Of a stretch of DNA of 64,000 bases, positions 42,665 to 54,936 are shown piece by piece. The translations under genes were made by a program, and so were the position numbers. The stretch comes from Ananas comosus (taxonomy: Eukaryota > Streptophyta > Magnoliopsida > Poales > Bromeliaceae), in contig NC_033635.1 of assembly GCF_001540865.1 (NCBI RefSeq), forward strand, positions 6,698,864-6,762,863, in the 5' to 3' direction. The notes below the pieces were generated by a model. The model saw only the letters and a list, made by a program, of their open reading frames with translations. It did not search any database and was not told the origin of the DNA. The stretch's first letter is position 1. Each line of letters begins with the position of its first letter.

Positions 42665-45600
42665 TGTAGCATACCGGATTTTTTTTATTAAATGTGAATA
42701 TAAATAAAAATAATGTGAGATACTATTTTTCTTAGACTTATAGAAGTAAAATATAAGTCGGGATCGACTCGTGCGGAAATCGGAGTGAGAATAGAAGATT
42801 TTGAATTTTTTGTGTGAATCAAGGCTGTTATTTTAGCAGAAAATGCACAGTGTAAGAAAATTTCGAAAATTTGGAAAAATGTTAGGATTATTTTTATGAG
42901 GCTAGATTTAAAGTTTCATGACTTTCTGACACCAGGAAGGTGGAAAATTAAATCCGACTGCTATCTGATAAAGATTACTGTTCGATATAGTTTTCGGTGA
43001 CCAAACGGGGTCGAAACTGAAAGATTAAAATTTTTTTCATTAAGTAAGGTAAAACTGATCATGAATGTCAAATTTGAGCTCAATCGGACGTTCAGAAGGG
43101 CAGACGAAAAATATCTGTACCTGAGCTACAATCTGATGTGAATAGTATTTTGGGAGTATATATATGTGAACTTGCACTCTTTTTTTTCTCATTTGTGCCC
43201 AACCCGAGAGAGGCTTGGAGGGCAAGTTTCTTTTCTCTTTTTCTCTCTTTCTCTCTAGTTCTCACCCCTCACTCCTTTTCTCTTCTAATCTCTCCACAAA
43301 AGAGGATTAATTGGAGAAGAAGTTAGAGTAGAATCCATGAAAGTTGGAGAGTACCTTGGAGCTCAAGCTTTCATCTTCTTCCTCTCTATTAGAGAAAGCT
43401 TTGGAGGTAAGCTTTGGTAGCTACTATGGTAGATTGCTAAGGAATGATTTGTAGGCTCTAAAATTGGATTTAGAGGAATCCTTAGGTGCTAAATAGATGC
43501 TATTTGCTTGAATCATGAATCAATTTGGTGATTTCTTGCAATAGTAGCATGTTAAGGCTCAAATTGGGGTTTTGCTATGTATGAGGGTTTGATCTAAATT
43601 GAGCCTGTATAAACCTAATTGCTAGGTTTTCTGACGCGCTGGCGAAGTCGGTTCGGCGATACGACGAGGCTACGCGAAGATATTAAAGAAAAGGCCGATT
43701 TCGGTACAGATTGCCGCAACTTGCGGCGTAAGCTTCCAAAAATCACGAAACCGGAATCGTAGCATCGTGACATCACCTAAAGTCTTGGAGCTAAGAGAGT
43801 CGAGGGCACGAAGGGTCGCGTGGAGCTCTCGGTGGGTTTGACCTCGCTACAAATGAGAAAATCTCATTTATGTGGATTTAAGTATCGTAAAATGGAAAAT
43901 CATGTATTTTCATGAAAGATGCATTATTTGTGAATTTTAGAATGCTTGAAATGTTTATGTTATATACAATGTATTTTCGGACCTCTATGTAGTAGAGAAC
44001 TTGTATGTGAGACTTATGCATGGGTTTAGCATTCTAATTGGGACTTGGAATCATACTCCATATAGTAGACATGACAAATGTAATATGCCTTGGACATAAA
44101 TCTCATTTGAACATAGGAGAATACATTAGGCCATAAAGTGGCTTTGGACTTGAATAACTTGTGAGTTAGGGAGCTAATGTCGTAACGCGACATCCGGCTT
44201 GAGCTATGAATGAGCCTAGTAAAGTAATGCCATAGAGAGGCATTAGACATGAATGATATGTGAATTGCATGTGCATATTAATATTATGAGAACTATGCTA
44301 AGTTGATAGTTACATACGGACATGTTGAAACCATATGCTAGTGGATAGATGCATGTTAATATTTATATGCATTGTAGAATACATCTTAGGTACATATTAG
44401 CAATGTGAGATCATGCTAGAGAGCATGCGTATTAACCTATTACTGATAGGGTAAGCTAATGTCATAAAGCGATATTGAGCTTGGGACATGTATAAACCTA
44501 GTAAATAATGCCATAAAGAGGCATGAAAATTGGAACATGTTTGGATATAGTAATGTTTTAGTGCCCTAAAGAGGCACTAGATATTGTGAATGTTGGAACT
44601 TCATTTGGGGATATTAAACTAGACCTATGAGTTGCTAGCGATCATTTCCATGGTTGAGCCATGATGGCCGGATCGTTGTGACGATGACTATGCTTGCTCG
44701 CTCGTGCGGTATTGAGAAGCCTACGGGGGCCTGGAGGGTTAGACTCATTCCTCGAGGGGGAATGTTGGGGCTACCACTGGCACTTAGACGGCACAAGTCG
44801 GCACTCCGGAGTTAGCCTACGTGACTTATACTCGCTCGTGCGGTATTGAGAAGCCTACAGGGGCCTGGAGGGTTAGACTCATTCCTCGAGGGGGAATGCT
44901 GGAGCTACCACTGGCACTTAGGCGGCTCAAGCCTGACTACACTTGTGTAGGTCCTAAACAAGATTGAACAATGACATTAAACCGGTGTATGACAATCACT
45001 ACTCGATAGACTTAGTAGTTGGTTTACTTGAACATGCTTTTAGCATAGTAATGGACATTAGGACATATACTATTGTTTTCGCATAATAGTATACTTGGTG
45101 GTCATGATAAAGCATATTAATCATGTATTGGTATATTGGATTATGATGGGGTAGATGTACACTATGTTGACATCATGTGATATTGCGGCATTGTAAATTA
45201 GCATTTCATTACATGCTTTTCCTATTTACAGTTTACTAGTAGTTCCTTTATCTACTTATGCTTTTGGGTCTAGTGGTGCATTTGGCTATGGTCAGTAATT
45301 GCCCACTGGGAACTATAAATTATAGTTCTCACGCCTCCCCTGTTTTATGTTTTCTTTCAGAGCCTTCCACCCCGGGAGAGGCTCGGGATCGCGGAAAAGG
45401 AATCGCCTCGAGTTAGCTAGCGAGGAATTCGACGATAGGTGGTCTACCTCTCTTCTGAGTTTTGTTTGGAGAGGTTGAGAGACTTGTACCATTTTTGTAG
45501 AGACCACCCCCTATATGTAGCTTGAGACTTATGATGTATTATTTTTACGTTTTGCCTTGGTGGTTTAGTTTCCCTTGTTTCTACCTGTTGTTGGAACCTA

Positions 45601-45744
45601 GCTGTATACTTGCTCTGATATCTTTAGATACACTCTATTTATTGTTCATTTATTCGCTATTATTGTAGACGTCTTATATGTGTAGGCATATGGCGGGTCT
45701 GGACACGCACCGGGCGGGCCTAGGCCGGGTCCCGGGGCGTGACA
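42665..45744 (+). repeat. 5' LTR of the gag-only element
   Basis: The 3080-bp LTR starts TGTAGCATACCGG and ends GGGGCGTGACA. It holds a TATATATATG at about 43155-43166, a CT-rich leader, a donor-like AG|GTAAG at 43406/43407, a GC-rich cassette at 43635-43745, minihairpin repeats at about 44130-44600, a hairpin at 45310-45329 and an acceptor-like TTTCTTTCAG ending at 45360. A roughly 300-bp part (44640-44960) differs sharply from the 3' LTR. Confidence 0.92.
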
Positions 45745-45752
45745 GATTAGTT

Positions 45753-45765
45753 TGGTATCAGAGCC
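45753..45765 (+). other. primer-binding site (initiator tRNA-Met)
   Basis: TGGTATCAGAGCC lies 8 bases after the 5' LTR end at 45744. Confidence 0.88.
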
Positions 45766-46087
45766 TAGGGTTGAGTCTTAGGGGACCTAGCAAACCTTAG
45801 GCTGGTTGGACTATAGGAAATAGGCTCGTGAGAGATGAGGTCTATTTGACATGTAAGCGAAAGTATCTCGATTGGGTATCTTGGAACAGCTCTAGAAAGT
45901 GAAGTTAAATTGAAGTGTATAGCCTCTAACTTCGCGGAGGGTTACGTTTGCCGCCGACAACGTAACATCGGGAGTTAGTAGTAAAGGACACTTCCTTACT
46001 TTCGCATGATTTGGGTATTGGTTAGTTGAGCGGGGTTGCGATAGCGTGAGTTTTATTAACTTACGCTTTTATAATGTTGTAGTGATA

Positions 46088-47386
46088 ATGCCGATTACAC
46101 GCTCTAAGTCTGTTGGAGCGGACAACGCAGCAACTTTTGAGGAAATGGAAACATTCTCTACCTCCGGATCCGGCGAGGACCGTGAGTTGAGGAGCCAGCT
46201 TGCGGCCCTCACCGATTTAGTTACCCAGCAGGCGTCGGCGGCTCAGCAGCAGGCAGATGCGGCGCACCAGCCGGAGGCGCGAATGAAGTGCCTGGAGGAT
46301 CTTCTACTGCAGCAAGCGGCTGCCAGGGAGGTTCAGGTCCCTACACCACCCGCGCCGGTGGAGGTTGTTGCACCCAGGGGGTCGTCCCCTGTGCTCGACA
46401 CTTCCTGGGCGGCACTGACGGTGGCACCTCGGGAAGAGGTTATTGCGGCACCGCGAGCTCAGGTGCCGTTGGCAGGGTCAGTTTTTCCCGTGATGGTTGA
46501 GGGAGCGGAGCGGGAACGGTTCATGGATCGCCTCAATGAGTTTAGGAGGTGTAGCCCCCGGATCTTCGATGGAGAGCGAGCCGACCATTGGATCGTAGAG
46601 AAGTGGTTGATGCATATGGAGAAGTTATTCCGCGACACCTTCGTGGAAGAAAGAGATAGAGTTTGGCTCGCCACTCATCACCTGGATGGCGAGGCCTATA
46701 GTTGGTGGTTGGATATCCAAGATAACCCCAACACCGACCTTGCAGCGATTTCTTGGAAAAGGTTCAAGGAACTCTTGTTGGAGCACTACTTCCCCGTCAG
46801 CGTTAAGAGGAAGATGGAGCAGGATCTGCACGAGATGCGCCAGGGGGATCGGACTGCGGCTGAGTACGAGAGGGAGTTCTCTCGGCTTCTACACTGTGTG
46901 CCCTTTGTTGTGCGGGACGACGAGGACAAGGCCCGCATCTTCGAGCGAGGACTTCGGCCTTCGATCTTTCGGTTGGTGCAATCCTCCAACCTCCAGACCT
47001 ATCGAGATGTGGTGAACCGCGCGCTCATTGTGGAGGGCGGCGCGGCGGAATTGCAGGAGCGCCGTGAGGGCTTAGATAAAGATAAGGGCAAGAGGCCCAC
47101 GGCTGAGGGTGCGGATCAAACGCACTCTGGGAGGCCGCCGAGACATCCCAGGAGCCGGAGCCAGTCGCGAGGACGTGGCTCATCTGCATTGCATGGAGGA
47201 TCTGATCATCGCCAGGCTCCGAGCTGCGTGATCTGTAGTGGTCGTCATTACTCGTGGCAGTGCTCGCAGAGTCGGGGCAGGTGCTACCTGTGTTGCCAGG
47301 AGGGTCACTTCCAGTCGGACTGCCCGAGGGGTCCAGTTCCAGGGCCGTCATCAGCATCGGCACCAGCTTCACCGGGTCCCAGTTGA
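46088..47386 (+). CDS. gag: intact gag polyprotein of the gag-only element
   Basis: The open frame of 432 codons starts at MPITRSKSVGADN, the start shared with the related gag genes. An in-frame Met 14 codons upstream (46046) is less likely. Residues about 30-80 are coiled-coil-like (LAALTDLVTQQ). A P/A/V-rich linker follows, and residues about 169-270 are the retrotransposon gag domain (KWLMHMEKLFRDTF, LDGEAYSWWLDIQ, MEQDLHEMRQGDRTAAEYEREFSRL). Near residues 379-412 are a CVIC...QC module and a canonical CX2CX4HX4C zinc knuckle (CYLCCQEGHFQSDC). Gag would assemble particles and bind element RNA. The close relatives in the window carry stops, so its openness is notable. No pol follows. Confidence 0.92.
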   Translation: MPITRSKSVGADNAATFEEMETFSTSGSGEDRELRSQLAALTDLVTQQASAAQQQADAAHQPEARMKCLEDLLLQQAAAREVQVPTPPAPVEVVAPRGSSPVLDTSWAALTVAPREEVIAAPRAQVPLAGSVFPVMVEGAERERFMDRLNEFRRCSPRIFDGERADHWIVEKWLMHMEKLFRDTFVEERDRVWLATHHLDGEAYSWWLDIQDNPNTDLAAISWKRFKELLLEHYFPVSVKRKMEQDLHEMRQGDRTAAEYEREFSRLLHCVPFVVRDDEDKARIFERGLRPSIFRLVQSSNLQTYRDVVNRALIVEGGAAELQERREGLDKDKGKRPTAEGADQTHSGRPPRHPRSRSQSRGRGSSALHGGSDHRQAPSCVICSGRHYSWQCSQSRGRCYLCCQEGHFQSDCPRGPVPGPSSASAPASPGPS

Positions 47387-48292
47387 GGGACGACTTCTGC
47401 TCACTATCAGGCCGGGCGGCCACCTGTCCAGAGACAGACGGAGGGGTCACGACAAGTCCCGAGCGGGTGCATGTATGCGGCCCAAACTAAGAAGGCGGCA
47501 GCAGCCGAGTTTGTGGCTGCAGGTACCATTATATTATTATGGCATTCGAGTTTATGCATTTTATGATTGAGATGTTTGCATCAATTGCATACCTTGATCG
47601 GCTGTTTGCCGAATTGTTTAGCATTGATCCTTTTCCGATGCATGATCGGATAATCGGATGTGTCGTCTTGAATACCCTACCTTGTGAGAGGATTTTGTGC
47701 GCTAACAAATGGATTGGCCTTACTTGGTGTGGAGTAGTTGTGGGGTACCTTGTACCTTTGATCTTGCGAGCTAACTTGACTCGCCTTGGGAATTTGAGCA
47801 CGAAATAGTGCATTTTGAGGATTTATTTTCGCTAGTTGTGTTGACTATCCCCTTACCTAAAATCGGGTAATTACTGGGGAGGATTAGTATTTGTGGCTCG
47901 TTAGAGCATGTCGTGTAGGATAACGACGTCGGGTGTTGCTTGGGGGACGACCCGTGCCTGGACCATTTGTGGACTGTGGAGCCTGGGCCCTTGGGGCAGG
48001 CGCAGTCAGCTGTGAGTGACAGTGGCTCGATACCTGCGGGTAGGGGAAAAGATTTTGGTAAGGACGGTAGTTCGAGCTTAGACCTGGGAGCATAGAATGC
48101 CACGTGTTGGATCTTGGATAGCCATGTGGAATTAGAGCACTCACGATGGAGCGATGCACCTGTGATATTGCTTCTAAGCAATGCCGGTGATCAAATCGCA
48201 GTGTGTTCTCTTGGGAGAAGTATGCTAATGTCCTTAATGGCTCGATAGGTCGAGTTGAGATGTGATTGAAGTTTCGAGGACGAAACTCTTTT
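47387..48292 (+). pseudogene. protease remnant and deleted pol region
   Basis: After the gag stop the frame is closed. A protease-like remnant is visible near 47500-47640 (CMYAAQTKK, then a diverged LDRLFAELF), corresponding to the protease of related elements but without the active-site motif. The rest, about 650 bases, has no RT, RNase H or integrase and ends with a TTCGAGGACGAAACT box shared with full elements. An internal deletion removed pol but kept the ends. Confidence 0.6.
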
Positions 48293-48305
48293 AAGGGATG
48301 GAGAA
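48293..48305 (+). other. polypurine tract of the gag-only element
   Basis: AAGGGATGGAGAA directly precedes the 3' LTR (TATAGCATACC at 48306, with an A where the 5' LTR has G). It is imperfect but in the right place. Confidence 0.75.
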
Positions 48306-51300
48306 TATAGCATACCGGATTTTTTTTATTAAATGTGAATATAAATAAAAACAGTGTGAGATACTATTTTTATTGGACTTATAGAAGTAAAATATAAGTC
48401 GGGATCGACTCGTGCGGAAATCGGAGTGAGAATAGAAGATTTTGAATTTTCTGTGTGAATCGAGGCTGTTATTTTAGCAGAAAATGCACAGTGTCAGAAA
48501 ATTCCGAAAATTTGGAAAAATGTTAGGATTATTTTTATGAGGCTAGATTTAAAGTTTCATGACTTTCTAACACCCGGAAGTTGGGAAATTAAATTCGAAT
48601 GCTATCTGATAAAGATTACTGTTCGATATAGCTTTCGGTGACCAAACGGGGTCGAAACTGAAAGATTAAAATTTCTTTCATTAAGTAAGGTTAAACTGAT
48701 CGTGACTGCCAAATTTGAGCTCAATCGGACGTTCAGAAGGGCAGACGAAAAATATCTGTACCTGAGCTACAATCTGATATGAATAGAGTTTTGGGAGTAT
48801 ATATATGTGAACTTGCACTCTTTTTTTTCTCATTTGTGCCCAACCCGAGAGAGGCTTGGAGAGCAAGTTTCATTTCTCTTTTTCTCTCTTTCTCTCTAGT
48901 TCTCACCCCTCACTCATTTTCTCTTCTAATCTCTCCACAAAATAGGATTAATTGGAGAAGAAGTTGGAGTAGAATCCTTGAAAGTTGGAGAGTAGCTTGG
49001 AGCTCAAGCTTTCATCTTCTTCCTCTCTATTAGAGAAAGCTCTGGAGGTAAGCTTTGGTAGCTACTATGGTAGATTGCTAAGAAATGATTTGTAGGCTCT
49101 AAAATTGGATTTAGAGGAATCCTTAGGTGCTAAATAGATGCTATTTGCTTGAATCATGAATCAATTTGGTGATTTCTTGCAATAGTAGCATGTTAAGGCT
49201 CAAATTGGGGTTTTGCTATATATAGAGGTTTGATCTAAATTGAGCATGTATAAACCTAATTGCTAGGTTTTCTGATGAGTTGGTGAAGTCGGTTCGGCGA
49301 TACGACGAGGCTACGCGAAGATATTGAAGAAAAGGCCGATTTCGGTACAGATTGTTGCTGCTCGCGACGTAAGCTTCCAAAAATCACGAAACCCGAATCG
49401 TAGCATCGTGATATCACCTAAAGTCTTGGAGCTAAGAGAGTCGGGGGCACGAAGGATCGCGTGGAGTTCTCGGTGGGTTTGACCTCGCTACAAATGAGAA
49501 AATCTCATTTATGTGGATTTAAGTATCGTAAAATAGAAAATCACGCATTTTCATGATAGATGCATTATTTGTGAATTTTTAGAATGCTTGAAATGCTTAT
49601 GTTATATACAATGCATTTTCGGACCTCTATGTAGTAGAGAGCTTGCAAGTGAGACTTATGCATGGGTTTAGCATTCTAATTGGGACTTGGAGTCATGCTC
49701 CATATAGTAGACATGACAAATGTAATATGCCTTGGACATAAATCTCATTTGGACATAGGAGAATACTTTAGGCCATAAAGTGGCTTTGGACTTGATTAAC
49801 TTGTGAATTAGGGAGCTAATGTCGTAATGCGACATCGGGCTTGAGCTATGAATGAGCCTAGCAAAGTAATGCCATAGAGCGGCATTAGACTTGAATGATA
49901 TGTGAATTGTATGTGCATGTTAATATTATGAGAATTATGCTAAGTTGGTAGTTGCATTGGAAAGTGTATGCATGTAGCATTATGAGAACTATGCTATGTA
50001 GCATTATGAGAACTATGCTATGCTGATAGTGGCATACGGACGCATTGAAACTATATGCTAGTGGATAGATGCATGTTAATATTTATATGCATTGTGGAAT
50101 ACATGCTAGGTACATATTAGCAATGTGAGATCATGCTAGAGAGCATGCGTATTAACCTACTATTGGTATATTAAGCTAATGTCATAAAGTGATATTGAGC
50201 TTGGAACATGTATGAACTTAGTAAATAATGCCATAAAGAGGCATGAAAATTGGAACATGCTTGGATATAGTAATGTTCTAGTATCCTAAAGAGGCACTAG
50301 ACTTAGTGAATGTTGGAACTTTACTTTGAGATATAGACTAGACCCTTGGGGTTACTAGTGGCTATTCCATGTTAGAGACATGGTGACGAGATCCGTGACA
50401 TGATGACTGTGGTTACTTGCCATTTGTGCTCATTCGCACATGCTTGTGAGGGTCGCTCCCTACAAGCCGGCACTCCGGAGTTGGCCTTTGCGACGCAGTT
50501 CGCGCGTGCGGGATTGAGACGCCTGTAGGGTCGCGTGGGACAGCCTCATTCCAGCGTGGGATGATGAGCTACCACGGGCAGCTAGGCGGCGAGGCGCCTG
50601 TAGGGTCGTGTGGGACAGACTCATTTCCTAGCGTGGAATGATGGGCTACCACAGGCAGCTAGGCGGCACAAGCCGGACTACACTTGTGTAGGTCCTAAAA
50701 TAAAATTGAACAATGACATTAAACTGGTGTATAACAATCACTACTAGATAGGCTTAGTAGTTGGTTTACTTGAACATGCTTTTAGCATAGTAATGGACAT
50801 TAGGACATGTACTATTGTTTTCGCATAATAGTATACTTGGTGGTCATGATAAAGCATATTAATCATGTATTGGTATATTGGATTATGATGGGGTAGATGT
50901 ACACTACGTTGACATCATGTGATATTGCGGCATTGTAGATTAGCATTTCATTACATGCTTTTCCTATTTGCGGTTTACTAGTAGTTCCTTTATCTACTTA
51001 TGCTTTTGGGCCTAGTGGTGCATTTGGCTATGGTCAGTAATTGCCCACTGGGAACTATAAATTATAGTTCTCATGCCCCCCCTGTTTTATGTTTTCTTTC
51101 AGAGCCTTCCACCCCGGGAGAGGATTGGGATCGCGGGAAAGGAATCGCCTCGAGTTAGCTAGCGAGGAATTCGACGATAGGTGGTCTACCTCTCTTCTGA
51201 GTTTTGTTTGGAGAGGTTGATAGACTTGTACCATTTTTGTAGAGACCATCCCCTATATGTAGCTTACGACTTATGATATATTATTTTTACGTTTTGCCTT

Positions 51301-51486
51301 GGTGGTTTAGTTTCCCTTGTTTCTACCTGTTGTTGGAACCTAGCTGTATACTTGCTCTGATATCTTTAGATACACTCTATTTATTGTTCATTTATTTGCT
51401 ATTATTGTAGACGTCTTATATGTGTAGGCATATGGCGGGTCTGGACACGCACCGGGCGGGCCTAGGCCGGGTCCCGGGGCGTGACA
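48306..51486 (+). repeat. 3' LTR of the gag-only element
   Basis: The 3181-bp LTR matches the 5' LTR except for indels and one discordant segment around 50370-50700. The second base of its start is A where TG is expected. A donor-like AG|GTAAG at 49047/49048, a hairpin at 51052-51070 and an acceptor-like TTTCTTTCAG ending at 51102 are retained. Confidence 0.92.
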
Positions 51487-52263
51487 GATAGTACGGGGGG
51501 TCCCTCCCAGCAGACGGTCACGGCCGCGTGACGTTGTGTTGCGAGTTGTGGTTCGTCATTTGGGCGAACCGGTTGGATTGAATCAAGGTATGGTCATGGT
51601 ATTTCGTTGCATACATGGTAGATCTTATACTTGTTGACATGTTTTGGGCAAAGGCATAGTTACACGTTTGTAGCATGATATAGATGTATATGAGCATGTT
51701 AGGCTTATGGTTCTATTTACTACTTTCTTGTCATATTGACCTATCTATTGTTTATATGCCTTCTTAAACCTAGTGGAAAAATCGGCGGGGTCGGCAGCCG
51801 AACCTATTGGGAACTTTGTTTAGTTCTCACACCCTATTTTTCAGAGCCTGGCACGAGTGCGCACGTCGAGGATCGCGGCAAGGGCATCGAGCCCTAGATA
51901 GAGTGGACCACCGGCATTAGCTCTACCCTCGTGTATAGAAAAGGAAAGAAATGTAAAACCCTTTTGTGAATCAAATGTATTGTATGTAATGTGAGGTGAT
52001 CATTTTGTATGAAAATGTGGGTTTGCTCTTTTGTGTATAAAGGAGTTGTAAAATGTTTAAGGAATGAAAGATTTCATATGTAAATGCAATGTAATAGTTA
52101 GTAACTCTCTTGTATCTGTGATTGCCTCTCTCAATGTTTGATGCTTATATCTATTGCTTGGATATGTATGCATAGACTTTGTTACGCTTCGGACGGACAG
52201 GGGAAACTCTATCCGTTTGGCGGGTCTGTTTGAGACCCGAGATGTCCAAATTGGTAGCGTCGG

Positions 52264-54936
52264 TGTCACGCCCGGGTACCAGCGGAAGCATATCCGGTAC
52301 GTGCACAGACCCGCCATACACCTGCAGTATATAAGGCGTCTACAAGAAACAAGTCTATAGGAGTAAAAATATAAAATAATCCTATCTTGATATCAGAGCA
52401 TAGTAAAAGTCACAAAGACTATTAACAATAGAACAAGGAGGATATAATCCACAAACTCAACAAAACGTGAAGTATCACAACCATAATATCTGTCCAAGGA
52501 GTAAATATGTACATCACGGAGTATACAAAAGATAGGTACAATGGTGGTCTCTCTATACATAGGGACATCACCCTCGGCAGTAGCCTGAGTAGCAAAGTGA
52601 TCAACTAGCATGCCCCTAGCAATGTCTAGCTAGACGCAACTCCCTTGCCACGATCCCTAGCCTCTCCTGTAGATGGCTCTGTAAAAACAACCATCAAAAA
52701 GGGCGTGAGAACTATAAACAATAGTTCCCAGTGAGTAAGCCGCCAGCCTCGACGAATTACACCACTAGGCTCATGATGTACTAAATAAAAGCAAAGACGA
52801 TAATTGCATGATATATAAGCATGATGCTAACAGGTAATGAGCATGTAATTAACATGTAATAACTTTCTACAGTAATGAATCATTTGCATAATAGAGATAT
52901 AGCAACTTCTATAACCATGAACATAAACATGAATATAAGCACGAATGTGAAAGTAACTACCGTACACTTTAACTAGTAAGCATTCATTACTGTCCTTTAT
53001 CATTTAGTTCTTTCACCTCAATAGAGTTTTCCTTTCATTCATCAGGATCTACCCAAGGTAGCCCGGCTTGCGCCGCGCCTAATGGCCCCGTGGTAGTATG
53101 CACTCCCCACGGCAATCCACTTCGGCACCCAATCCCGCACGGGCGAGTAACTGTCGCGTAGGCCAACTCCGGAGTGCCGGCTTGTAGGCAATGACCCTCA
53201 CAAGCGTGTGCGAATGAGCACGATGGCAAGCAAGCATATTCCATTGTCCACATGTCTCAATTATCATGGTTTCATTTGCAATGTTTTTACCCTCGATCCT
53301 CTGATCGGAATTTCAATACACCAATAGTAACAAAAACTAGTATCCACTAGATTGTAAACATGTAAGAGTAATGCTAAATCATATGGCATTATATTCTTTC
53401 CACTATTATGGCACTGTCAACATAGTCATAAGCATGTCATAGTTCTCTACTTTAGAGTAAANTCCCCTGATCAAACCTTCCACAAGGTTGATTCCCATTC
53501 GATTTTAAAGATACTCCTTTGATTTTAACGTTCTAAGGTTGATTTAGATAATCAATAACTGCTAGAACTACAGCAAAACTATAACAAGCGTCGTTCTCAC
53601 GCTAGCTGAGAACCTCATTGAAGTCGACTAACCACTTTCGAGAACTTCTGAGTTGAACTCCATAACTCGATCGGGCTTCATCCCTTAATTCAATAGTGGA
53701 AGATGATACACATTAACCTCGGCTTTAACCTAATAATTTATTAACAAAGCTGCGCCAAAACTACGAAACAAAAGTCGTCTAGGTCTCTGGCAAACTCGAC
53801 TCAACCTCGAAGCCAACCTGACAAAACTTGAATCACTATCCACCCAAACTGGATTGGTCTCGTTCACTTCGAGGGGATACAAGATATACAGTGATATCTT
53901 ACCCAAAACATTACGCGAAAAAGGCTGGTACACTAACTATACGTAAACCTGTAGAAACGGTGGTACAAACTATACAAACTGTAACATGGAGATACTTCAT
54001 CTCTACTTCATCTCTCTGACGTACGTATTTTCATAAATACTAGTACAGATTATGACATTTTACTGAATACTTGTTCACATCCTACGTGAATATTTCATCT
54101 CTTGTTACTTGGTCACCAAAATAGCCCCAAGTGGTTCGAGAACCTGCTGCGAAGAAACAAGTTCAAACTGCATCAATTCGCTCCAATAATCCGCGTATAG
54201 CTTCGAATTAGAGTCATACTTCACTAATTATCCATTTTAAGCTTTAAAACAATTTAACCCTAGTCTAAGATGGTTGATTCATAGCCAATTAACTTAGCTC
54301 TAGCTGCTGAAATCTCTGTCTAACACAGCTGGAAGTAAAAACCTGAAATCAATACTTAAATCGATCAATATAACGTCGATAAGGAAAAAAATTGAGCCGA
54401 TTACCTTCTCAGGCTTCCAACCAGCAAACTACTGGTTCAGGGCTGCGAAAAGCCTTCCAAAACACTCTCTCACACGTCCATGAAGGCTCAGCGACACCTG
54501 CAAACAGCGAAGAACGAGCGAGGCGACGAAAATAAGCGAAATCGCCGATTTCTTCGTAGAGAGAGAAAAACCCTAGTGAGAGAGAGAAAGGATGGTGGAA
54601 GAACACCCCTCTGAGCTCCAGCAACCCTTACTGAGCTCCTGTGGTCGTGCTGGGCTTAAGGGATAAGAACAGGAAGCAAAAAGATCAAAAGAACCCTACT
54701 GCCACGCACCTGCTGCAGCTGCTGCTTGCTGTACCGGTACAGGGTGATGGCTGTACCGGTACACAATGCAAAATTTCGAAAAAAAACTACAGCAATGCAC
54801 TTTCTTGCTTTTAGCCATCCAATCACTCTCTAACTTGTCCAAAAACGTGTCCAAGCCTTTTAGAACATATAGGATAGTTCCACACTCCATTCCACACACT
54901 CGAACTCCGCAATTTGCACAAGTTCAGTGTATTACA
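52264..54936 (-). mobile_element. solo LTR of the main chromovirus family, minus strand
   Basis: On the plus strand it runs TGTCACGCCC...GTATTACA with a perfect duplication GTCGG (52259-52263, 54937-54941). The 2673-bp LTR has no internal domain. Toward 54936 it contains two TGTACCGGTACA palindromes (54731-54764), and toward 52264 the hairpin region at about 52708-52735. It inserted in the family-5 solo LTR. One N lies at 53462. Confidence 0.88.

Larger units (their letters stand above)
42665..51486 (+). mobile_element. gag-only LTR retrotransposon with intact boundaries
   Basis: It is flanked by a perfect 5-bp duplication GATAG (42660-42664, 51487-51491). It has two LTRs (42665-45744 and 48306-51486), a primer-binding site, an open gag of 432 codons and a polypurine tract, but no RT, RNase H or integrase. 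The internal region is only about 2.56 kb. This fits a terminal-repeat retrotransposon with a gag gene (the TR-GAG class) that depends on pol of relatives. It inserted into the family-5 solo LTR. Confidence 0.88.
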
